Assembly: GCF_011745365.1 (NCBI RefSeq)
Contig: NW_024468914.1
Span: 3,684,228 to 3,748,227 of the forward strand
Length of the DNA stretch: 64,000 nucleotides
Direction of reading: 5' to 3'
Source of the DNA: Cryphonectria parasitica EP155
Lineage: Eukaryota > Ascomycota > Sordariomycetes > Diaporthales > Cryphonectriaceae
Part shown: positions 11,328 through 21,883 of the stretch, in pieces
How the letters are laid out: each line of letters begins with the position of its first letter
Numbering within the stretch: position 1 is the stretch's first letter
The notes under the pieces: generated by a model
The model's input: only the letters and a program-made list of their open reading frames with translations
The model's database searches: none
Told to the model about the DNA's origin: nothing
Position numbers and translations under genes: made by a program

Positions 11328-14300
11328 TGCACCAATCGACTGGTTGCACTGATCGGACGAGCCTGCCTGTGACGAGTCTTGCTCATCCTGGTCTCAGTGT
11401 CGTACAACCTAGGCCTTTTATATCATATAAGCCAAATCATGTCGTTGCAAGCGTGTCTGCGAGTCCGTGCAACTGCAGAAAACCAAGGGAGCTGAGCTGA
11501 ACTGGGCCCCTTATTGACAGAACAGCGCCAGGATCACCCCCTGGGGAATCATCAGGCGACCAAGCCCGACATGGTGGGTCTGGTCCACTGACTACTGGGC
11601 TGTGTAATCCTACCACTATGACGGTAGTAAAATGCCCTGAACGGTCGATCGAGTATGCAACAACACTGTAATGCCTCGAGACTCTGCTCACCAACGGCGA
11701 GTCTTGTTCCGATCCTGAGCCAGCAGTTACCTCAACCAATACAGAACGAGATACCGCCGTGGGAGTGTGTATCAGATTGACCCTGTCTTTGCCCTTCTCC
11801 TTTTCTCCCTTTCTTTTTTTGCATCTGCTTTGGCTGCCATGGCGTAGTCATACTATGATTAGTCTTTCCCCTTCAGGAGACGTGCATTCTTGACGGATTA
11901 ATAACGCCTATGTGCTTACGGCGACAGTCCGCCCCCACTCGAACCATGGATTTGCGCAGGATTTCTGTATCGTCTTTTCACCAATCATATCGATCTAAAC
12001 TTACATCCAGAATTCTGCATCACACCTGGTGGGCCTTATAACATAGCATACAGATTTCGGGATTGTCTTCGTGCGTCATAAAACCGTTATGGCCTGGGGT
12101 TAAACAGGTAGCGCACCGGTATCGCGGATATCCATGGGTCCTTGATTGGGACCACAGCACAGTCATATGATCTGGCCAGTCACGCATGCTCTTCATCGAC
12201 TATCAATAGCGACGACCATTCCCCCCTTCTCATGGCATCCCGATAACTGTACGGTACCGCAGTACCACAGTCCTTCGGGGTGATTGGTAGGGGAGAAAGA
12301 AGTTCATCATGGCTGCCACACCAGCTCTTCATCGACCTCCTGAGAAGAGGTTGCTGCAATGTCTGGGTGATAAATTAGTCAGAATTTATCTTGTTCTTTG
12401 CTGAGTCAGCTGACCTCGCCCGTTCTCAGAGCAGCAGCCCCTTGGGATTTTTTGGGAGGGAATAATCCTACATCAATTTACCTGATTCAGATGTTTTCCA
12501 GAATGCTTCGATATTGTGTCGCCAGGTTACCAGTCAGCTTACCGCATACGTTCCTCGCTTCACAGATGCATGCAGTAGACGCCCACAGAGCCAGCAAGGA
12601 AAAAAGAGCAAAACAAACGTGATTGTGAATCTTGAAAAGGGCGTGTATTCAATCCATACACCAAGAGACTGAATTTGTCATCCGATCTGAGTCTGATCGG
12701 CGTCTAACCTCTAAGCGGCACTAACCGCGATGTTGTCCTTGTCGACCGAGCAACAAACCTTCTGCATCCTTTGGCCATTCTTTAGCCAACGTCCAATTGA
12801 GTCACTAATCGAACCCTAGAGACCGAAGACCAGTTTGCTATTTAGCCTCGTATAATTTCCCAAGTGAACAATCATGATTGGACCATAATCGACAGTGGCA
12901 ACTATGCGTACCGTGTGCTCAGGGGATCGACGTGATTCATGGGCATGAATGGATCATCAGAATCCAGAACGGGCCTGGGAAACATCCATTCCGCGCAGCG
13001 AGAAATCGTCCTGGCCCTTTAAGATATACCATAATCTCATGGGTTTTAAGCTTAATATCTGCGGCTGATTCGCTGACATAAATACAAACCCCCATGCAAT
13101 CTGCATTGGCGACGCATCCAATGGCGCTCGCACACTGGATCCTTTTCTACCCCACACCATTTCGATTGCGACGACAGAATCCGAGCTCCCTTCTTTCGTC
13201 TTTGGCGCGGATCTCTGGTGGCTGTCCAACATGCGCGTCCAATAACGTCATTCTATGCCTTTCAGTCACCTTTGATACAGCAGGTGTAACTTAATGCCGT
13301 GCTTACGGCCACGGCGGTATGCTTCCGCATCTACCGAAATTTTAAGTGGAGGTCCTTTTGGCTTACATACCTGGCCCACGAACTACCGTCTAGGCAGACT
13401 GTGCGGCTCAGCGTCTCATCCTTCAAGTTAATCACATAATCCACGGGCCCGTCTTGCTCGCTTCTTGTTCGGACCGCTCATCTCCTGCCTTTCGGCCGGA
13501 AGCACTGTCCCCCCCCCCCCCCCTCTTGAATCCTGGGTTTGATGTGGGGATAGCTTCAGCTGTCAAGTCCGGAAAAGCCGATCAATGCAGGAGTTTGCGA
13601 ACCATGGGAACCAATCCTCCCGGGCTATGTGTGTGACTTGTCAGGGTATAACACCATTAAGGATCAAATTTACCAGTGTCCCGGGTCTGAACACTCCCCC
13701 ACACTAGTTGGGCACCCCATCCTCGTATGAGGGATTGGAGCTTTCGTCGTGACAGCAGCTCAGCTGAAGGGGGCGGAGCCGTAGCTAGTGGACTCCTTCC
13801 ACTTTGAGACATGATGCAAGGAGCGGTGGACCGATCCTCAGAGGTGTGTGACCATTTATACTCTCGTCACCTGTGCGGCGTGACTCTGCTTGGAAGGAAG
13901 GTCACGATAACCACGTCTCTTCTTGCCCCAGATTTATCCTTTGCAGAAAATGATAGGTCAAGAAGGAAGCCATCAATGTCTTAATATATTTTTCTACTTT
14001 TAGCGCGTAAAAAGACGGATAAAATATCTAAACCATAATGACTGCCACAATCATGTTTTGCTTAATTAATGGCCCAGCACCTGATTCTCGCCAGCAACCT
14101 ATGATATGACAATCGGATCATAATTGTTTATGATAAACCAACCAGATGTGAACAATTTAACAAAATAGATGAATTCTATTGAGAAGAAATGAAGCGATTT
14201 TCGGTCCTCGGGGTAAGTCTATGAGAATGGTGAAATCTTTAGATATATACAAGCAGCAGACTGTTTACGTCAGCTCAAATGCAAAGCCATAGTCTGATTG

Positions 14301-15194
14301 GGGCCAGCCAGAGCGTCGCACCAGACACAGCTCTGGCTCTCTCTATTAATCGACACCCAAAACTCAATCACTCCATGCAATCTCTCACGTGAAGTGGATT
14401 AACGGAACTCGCTCCACAGAACCATCTACCGGGCGCAATTCGCTTATCTCGACACGCACGCCTTGGAGGATCGAATGGGCCGCCCCTGCATCAGACCATT
14501 TGCTGACTGCTGATCTCCGGCTTGTATACCCCAAGAACAGCGATCAACGTAACGGCCTCTATAATGTGCTGAATATACCATCCGTTCTACAAGCAGCTGG
14601 CCGTGCTGGGGAGGGGAGGTGATGCTGACCAAGAAGAACGCAGTCCCCACCGCAAAGCAGCGGCCGTTGTTTCTAGATCTGGTCCAAGGAGTGCGCCGGA
14701 TTTCGGGTGCGGAATCTGGAGAAGGAGTCGATGCGTGTACAATAATGAAAGCCTACAAATCGCTTTTTCAAAACTGATCTTATTATGAAGTCGCTGTGTA
14801 TTCTCACCTACTTCGTGCTCAATTGTCATAGAAGCAGATGATTAAGACTCCACGCCGGTTTTGTTCATTCCACATGAATAATTCGCAAACACCTAAGACG
14901 GCATCGTCAGGCGTACTAAACTTATGTTCACAGGAGGCCAAGTCTGCACGAAACCGGAGAAAAAATAGCTGAAGGCCTTTTCCCATGCTAATGGTAAACT
15001 GCATCAGCTAGACACCCCAAGGATAAAACTGTTTGCCAGTGCTGGACAATACCTGCAAGGCATGATGTTCACAGTATGAGTTGACCGACTGCTTGAGTAT
15101 GAATGAATGACCGAATCAAATGCCTCAACTACTCAACCACAAACCCCCTTCTATTTCAAACTGTCGCCTCCATATTTCGACCAAGCTGCTTTCG
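11328..15194. other. 3.9-kb gene-poor region
   Basis: No gene supported on either strand: frames are short, overlap in all phases and lack good start and splice context. A run of 15 C residues lies at 13509-13523. The region separates the Clr5 gene from a possible secreted-peptide gene. AT-rich patches (for example about 13980-14260) alternate with normal composition, and I saw no transposase or reverse-transcriptase remnant. Confidence 0.5.
13509..13523 (+). repeat. poly-C homopolymer (15 C)
   Basis: An uninterrupted run of 15 C residues in non-coding DNA. It has no evident function, and its exact length may be unreliable because homopolymers are prone to sequencing error. Confidence 0.9.
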
Positions 15195-15412
15195 CTATAC
15201 CACGAATTTACTTTCCAGCGTTGCCAACATCACAGCACTCGGCGTCCCACTCCTGGACATCACGGCCTGAGTTCCCAATTCTGTGAGCATGACGTCTTCC
15301 ATTGGTTGTTTTCGTTATGTATGGAGCACTTACCTTCCACGGGCACGCTAGGAGCAGCCGAAACGGCCACAAGAGACATAGCCAAGAGCGCAAGGATAGA
15401 CTTGAAGTACAT
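15195..15412 (-). CDS. possible tiny secreted peptide
   Basis: Minus-strand ATG at 15412 opens a strong signal-peptide-like start (MYFKSILALLAMSLVAVSAA, then PSVPVE). A GTAAGT donor follows at 15333, and a CACAG acceptor ends at 15281. Spliced (15412-15334 plus 15280-15195), the frame gives a 54-residue protein with no Cys in the mature part. Without splicing, the frame would give a 50-residue product with two Cys (CSIHNENNQWKTSC). A third phase downstream of the acceptor encodes RDVQEWDAECCDVGNAGK, the most protein-like tail, but standard splice sites do not join it in frame. The signal peptide is the only secure part; the 3' structure is uncertain. The gene is divergent from the UstYa-like gene, 1.2 kb away. 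It could be a small effector, a peptide precursor or a decaying gene. Confidence 0.4.
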
Positions 15413-16594
15413 TTTGTCTTGGGGATATGGTGGCTGATATCAGAGGGGAACTTTATGATGTATTGATTGTTGGATGTCTTGGGAGGTGATGAATGCGAGG
15501 AACACATCCAGTCCCCGAGATGAGGGATTCTTGAGTTTATAAACTTGAATTGGGCACTATCTGGATTTACCGCATCATGGGCTCGTGCCGCTTTCCCCGG
15601 AAGGATTCACTGAAAAGTCTAGACAAACGTGACCATTCAGCACCCCGCAACTGTGTGACTTCTTTGGAGCCTAGAACTTTTGCACAACTGAAAGTTGGAG
15701 TATACTGGTCGCCACTAATGTATTGTCGAGGGTGATGTGTTGAATATTAGTCGACGTGAAAGATGACTGCAGTCAGCAACTTCACGGTAGAGAGAAACTA
15801 GGAATCTGCTCCCACAGGCTTGGCGCTGTAAAGCAACGAGGACATGATTGTCTTTGAATGGTCGGTTTGGGTAGTCTGTGCATTAGACCTCCAGAAGGAC
15901 CGCGTCAAAAACCTCACGTGAACGACTGGCAGAGCGATCTTGCCTCTATCTATACACAGATTCCGGGCACTAAGTTTCAACGTCGTACTACGTCTTACAG
16001 CATCCGAACATGCCGATATGCAGGTCAGCAAGCCGTCACCGACTTCCGGGCGACGTGAGGCATTGTGTTGAACAACACGACAATACCTTTAAATGCGGAA
16101 GGATATACTATTGCAGCTCTCGTCACGATCTGAACCCCGAAATTATACTCATTGAACACGTCAAACAAGTAATGTATCCTCATGGATGGGTGGTGAGAAT
16201 TCAGACCGGTTTCTTAGCCTAAGGAGTAAGTGAACCTGACATTTTGATGGATCAAACTATCTCGAGCTTACGTTTATGCAGGCCTTCACGTATGCTGTGC
16301 CACCTCCGCAGTCTAAACTCGTTTGAGTGTCAATTTGAGTAGTAATTGCAGGGGACCTGTTGGTAAGTCATTCGGCAGGTCACAAAAGCATGTCAGACTC
16401 AGTCTTGTCGGAGTCTTGCTTCCATATCCTCGCCACCTCTATATGCTGATTTCCTAAGCTCCCGGCAAAGGTCAAGTCCCACGATCCTCCCTCCCGACAA
16501 ATTCAGTCCGTCTCAGAAGCTGACGGGGGACGGTACAGCGCGGGGAGCAAAACTTCATACTCTAGTCATATCTCTCGTTCTCATCAAGACCACG
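15413..16594. other. divergent intergenic region
   Basis: Separates the putative secreted peptide (-) from the UstYa-like gene (+), so it may act as a shared divergent promoter. I see no coding feature in it. Confidence 0.5.
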
Positions 16595-17633
16595 ATGCCT
16601 CGCCACAACAAGGAATACACTGCTGTCGACGAGGACGACACTGTCTGGTCTGAGGCAGACAGCGGCGAGAGCTTATTGGAGAACCCACGCAAACTCAAAT
16701 CGCCTTCAAGATTACGACCACACTGCAATATCGCCGGTTTCATATCTGCATGGCTCTGTGTGGCCCTGATAGTGCCCGCCACGATTCAATGTACCATCTG
16801 GTACGAGAGACGGGGAAGCAACGCTCCAAGATATCGGCCAGCATTCTGTGAGCAATCTCAACTGATTTGTTATTTTTTTTTTATCCCAAGTACTAACCCT
16901 CCCAGCGCCATTATATAATATTATGGACGTTCCCCTCGTGACCAAGTACGCCGACAACTCGCCAGCGCCAAATGCTTCAGATCCAACGCATATCTACCGG
17001 CTACCACCTGGGCCTGAGGTGGATGCAGCTTGGTCACGTCTCGCCGCAGCCGACGGCATATTTCCACTGTCCTCGGACGATGTTGTCCGTATGGGAAAGG
17101 ATCCTGCCTACACGGTGAAAGCGCCGCCGTCATATGGTTTCCCGCCGGAGAAGGACAATATGATGGGCATAGAGGCATTCCACCAGCTTCACTGTCTCAA
17201 TGCGCTGCGGAAGGCTTTGATCACCAACTATGACTACTACTGGGGATCCACGTATGGCTTCGACCCTCCCATCACCTTCTCGCGCCACCTGAATCATTGC
17301 TTGGACATCCTCCGGCAGCATCTCATGTGCCACGCCGACCTTGAGGCCTTCACTTTCATGTGGCGCGAGGGTCAGGAGAAGCCGTATGCCGACTTTGGCA
17401 TCCGCAAGACTTGCGTGGACTTCAACTATCTTCTAGAGTGGAACGAGGCCCATAGGGACCCTCGCCATGTGGAGCTCTGGGCGGCCTTGGAAAAGCCAGA
17501 CGGCGTGTTGCAGAAGGAAGCACCACCAGACCTGCCCGAGATTCCTGAGAATGCAAAATGGACTGCAGATGGCAAAATGCCGCTGGGTACAATTCCTGGG
17601 TTGGAGGGCAAAGATTACTGTCTCGGTAAATAG
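16595..17633 (+). CDS. UstYa-like (DUF3328) oxidase
   Basis: Type II membrane protein of about 326 residues in the UstYa/DUF3328 family. Relatives catalyse oxidative cyclisation, chlorination or oxygenation of ribosomal peptides (ustiloxin- and cyclochlorotine-type pathways) and other metabolites, usually in the secretory pathway. Exon 1 is 16595-16847, intron 16848-16905 (GTGAGC donor, TACTAAC branch site, CCCAG acceptor), exon 2 16906-17633. A hydrophilic N terminus precedes one membrane helix (about residues 45-68, ending TIQCTIWY). The junction restores the family segment around SPLYNI. Both catalytic HxxHC motifs are present: HQLHC near residue 176 and HLNHC near 211, followed by HLMCHADLE. 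No UstYb partner, tyrosinase, P450 or KR-repeat precursor was found in the window, so a pathway cannot be assigned. Confidence 0.85.
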
Positions 17634-20600
17634 GGGATAATGCCCATGGTCTGAACTTCCCGCCTAGGGGATGTGGCTGGTGAACGGCGCTGAGTGTACG
17701 GAATCACGACACGCTATGATTTCGACAGTGCATTGGCGGACCTCAGTCTTCCTTCCAGATGTGTAGGGTTGAGCGGATGGGAGCCGGCACCAAACGACGG
17801 GCCACTCGCCAAGATGTGTTGCAATTATACGGGGCTGATTCATTTTGCATACATTTCCCGTTTCCAGACGTCCATTTATCTTCGACCTTAAAGTCAAGGC
17901 CTCGCTGAAGATGATGACAGGCTTTGAATCCAGCATGCTGAAGGGAACTAGAGGCTATGTGTATATCATGAGAAGCCACATAAGGTCTCTGACATGACTT
18001 GCCCACGATGCACCAGGCGAGAAGAAGTTGCCTTCTTCACTGGCTTGAGCATGGACCAGTGACTACTGTTATCTGTATCGTTCTCTAGACATCCTTGGAC
18101 ATTGTGAGTAATCATCACGCATGCTCATTATTTGGGTAATATCGCAAGTTACAGGGCTACATGTGATGACAGTGGCGACGAGTAAGCATTCCTCGAGATG
18201 AATGTTTACCTTCCCGAAGGGTGGTCCTCGCATACGGCGAAGGCCATCGTCGACAATACTTCGCATACCTTTGGTTTACATGCCGTTTTGTTGTGCTCAC
18301 CTTCCCGGGTGAACAACGGTATTGCACCATTTGTACAATGTCTACATGCAGGACGGAGTGAAGTTTTTAGTGAATTATGTGGTATTCAGGGCTGTCAGAT
18401 CTTACATGGCTGGAGATCACGAATAACATGTCATCCAGATTGAACATCGTAGTGCCGAGGCGAGGGGGTACTTGATTGATTTCATATCAATCAGGTCGAT
18501 CATCTACTTTAACTATTGAAGGAATCCGTTAGTTTCAACTAAGATAATTCCAACCAAGATTTTGATAATTCCAGCCAGAATCTGTTGCTTCCTCTTCACG
18601 GTGGCTGGCTGTACGTATCTGCCTTTGCGAGAGGACAGGTCATCCATCATTGGGAAACACATGGCACGTCCTTGTGAAACTTGAGGGAAATTTGACTGCA
18701 CAACAACAAAAGAAAAAGACATTTCAATCACGTCAATAATTAAAATTGGATGATTTCATATGATTCATAGACCTGGATACAGACTTAGACACGACAACCC
18801 TGGACTCTTGGTGGCCATATTGTAGTACGCTGAATGATCATTATTGTTCGGACAAACAAAAATGGAAAGAAAAGTCATGATACAGATGTGCCGATGTAAA
18901 GATTCCGTAAATGTTGTCAACCGGTTCTTCTTTGGTCGCTGTCATCATCCTGTCAGCGGATCTCTATCACAAGTGAAACTACCAAGGAAGCTATTCAAGA
19001 GATCTTCTTCATAAGCGGACAGACTACCCCATCACTAATGACTGATCTCATCAATTCTGCCAACAACACTTATGCCGGGCTGGATAAATACCTGTGGCAG
19101 GCTGACAACGAAGCTCGCGTGATGCGGGCCAAGTTGAATTGATCACCTCTAGACGGAGGAGCCAATGTCCGCCAAAGGTTGTTCATATCGTTATTCCCGT
19201 AGCACTACTCTTGTTTTCAGGTCACTGGCCAAGAAAAGTATCAAAATATTCAAGTTTTTTTCGGGGGTGGTTAAGGGGGGCAGAGGGGGTGGCTGAACAG
19301 AGTGCAGGACTGGTAGGTATGTGGCGTGATATTACTCAAACTACTTCAGTACTTAATTAGTAAGTACATAGGTACTTGAGTACTTGCTTTTCTTGACGGC
19401 GCTCATCTCATCTGGTGACCCAACCTTGGAAGCTTATGCGAGTTGGAGCACCTTAGAAACGTACTCAATTCTTACATACCCAACGACTAGAATGAGCACA
19501 AAATGTCATGAGTTTTCCAGTGCTTTTCAAAGGTGGCTGGATGAATCGTAAGACCTTCCATCCATGCTGAATACATCCGGATAATGCGATGTCACAGTAT
19601 GAGAGTCAACGCACAACGGCTAATAGCTGACGATGTTTGAAAGACATGCAAGATTGATACGGCCAATGTCATCACTACACTGGGCTCTTACTTGGAAATA
19701 CGGCAGCCGGAGCACTGAGTCTTTAGCTGCTCAGAATGATCACCTTGCGGTGAGGCGAGAACTTTTCAGGTAAGGTCTAGTTTAATTTAGTGGAGAAGTG
19801 TATATTGCGAAACAGGAGAAGTGTAAGTTCAAATGAAGTTTTGAAGTAGCATTGGCTCTTTCAAGTTAACAGAGAAGCGGATGGTATCCATAGAACGAGT
19901 GGTTGGATTGTTCAGGCGGGGTTTAGCGTTTGGGGACAGAGGATGGAAAAGATCGCGTGGAATTGGGAGAGTGAAATTGAGTGAGTAAATGACCAAGATT
20001 GGGTCCTTTGAAAGCAATGATAGGTGCGGAAGTCAGAGCGTGAGATTAGATGATCAGGAGATGTTCTTTCCTCGCCTCTTTTTTTTGCACGAGGACAAAG
20101 AAGGAAGAACGGTCACTTGGTGGTCAGGCCACCCTGCGCACAGTCCTTCTTCCCCCAATATGGCTTCCGTAGACCTGGCTCTCACGATGGAAGCCATGTA
20201 CTGTCAGCTAAATAAGAATGGCATATTTCCAATGTGGAAAATTTTCTCTGACATTTATCTTGGAGTCGAGGTGAACAAAAGAGAGATGCGATGAGCAAGG
20301 CCTTGCCTGACATTTTGAAGAATGCAGAGGCAAGGACGGCAAGCCACGACCGCGCTAGAGGGTTGAGCCCCATCTTCCCCGCAAATGGAAAGGTGGGAAA
20401 TGTGGCTTGCCGTTCGTCATGCACCTTTGTGGAGGCTCGCAGTGAAGTAAAGCCCCTCCATAGGGTGCTACGGTGGTACATGCGCAGCCCCCCAGGTGCT
20501 ATGCGGTAACGGTGGTCACCACACCACAGCCAACCAACCATTCGAGGAGTGATTCACCAAAAGGGTCGGGTACAAAAGGCCAGCTGATTCCCCCCCTTTG

Positions 20601-21883
20601 CGCATGTCCCGTTTCTTGGGCCACACCCTCACATAGCACACAGCCTTATACCACCAGCTTGCACCGCCCCGTGCTCGGTCCAGATCGTGTTAGACATGGA
20701 TTGAGTTTACTGCATGTCATTGACTGTTACACATTTTCAATGAATTATCCAGGCGTTCAAGGGTGACGGCGCCAGGTCTCTTGACACAAGTCAAACACCA
20801 TAATTCCATCAGCTCTATTTCTTTCTCCTCTTCTCTTCGTCAAGCCTGATCATCCTGGGGAACCAAAAAGTAAGTAGACTTTAGTTGGTTATTTTGTTTA
20901 CCGTGTCATGGCGGTAGTAGTTTCTTTGATTCATCGAGGAATCCTGCCAATCCAGACAGGTTACCTTGTTTCCTCACAACTAGACGACTTACTCACTTCT
21001 CGCCTGGCCGTGACTCGAACAACACATGGTCGCACTTATTGTCCCCTCCACCTGGGTTTTCTTTATTCAAATAAAAATGACTACTACTAACATGAAAATG
21101 TTTCCTACAGAGCATATAAAACCTGGCGGGCCGCCTTTCTAAATCTATAAAACAAAGCAAGGTGCTCTTGTTTTCACCCCCCATCGCCAGTTCACGCCTA
21201 TCGCCAAACGGCACAGAAAGGTTGCCCCACCTCAACGGTCTCGCCGTCACACGTCATTGGGTCTTTCAACCCAGGGCCTACCGCGCTAGCATCGACCCCC
21301 CCTGCAAGGGCGCGCACCTGGCCCAAGCTCCTCCATTCTTGGGTTTCTTCTACATAGCAAATAGCTGTTGCGCGACCTCGGTCTGAGCTCCCACACGCTC
21401 TTCTCTCCATCATCACCACTACACTTCATCCTCACCACACGCAGCTACTACGCACCAAGAACCCTGTGGCCTTTCTACTCAAGTCGGATCCTCATGTGCA
21501 TATTGTCTCAGAGGATCCAAGACCGTACCTCAGCACCTCCATCCGCGGCAATGGGAAGACCAATCGCCACCAAATCAGTCTTGCGACCAAGTCAACACCA
21601 CCTGAGCCTGGAATAGCTTCGCGTTGTCGTTCTCGTGAGCTCACCTTCCCTCTCCCTTTCTATCTTACACGAATACCTCTCTATTCTTCCTCCATGCATC
21701 CTAGCTACCGATCTCCCCTTAAGCATCGAGAGGTCCCCCTCTTCGAACCATTCAATCCATCTCGTCTTTCTGTAGCGTTGCTACCCACACACTGTGGCTG
21801 CACTAACTCCCTCGCCTTGAACTACAGATATCCTAAATCAAAACCACAAATAACCATCCGTTTTCCTCCTACGACCCCCCAAC
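17634..21883. other. 4.2-kb gene-poor region and FCP1 promoter
   Basis: No gene supported. Much of it is AT-leaning, with short local repeats such as GTACTT-type words at about 19345-19390. The final ~700 bases before FCP1 turn markedly pyrimidine-rich (many CCTC/CTCC and poly-C patches), typical of a long CT-rich leader of a constitutive fungal gene. Confidence 0.5.

Noticed and set aside
18473..18493. 8-bp inverted repeat (TGATTGAT, 5-nt loop, ATCAATCA)
   Set aside because: Too short and AT-rich to distinguish from chance; no nearby gene uses it as a terminator or operator.
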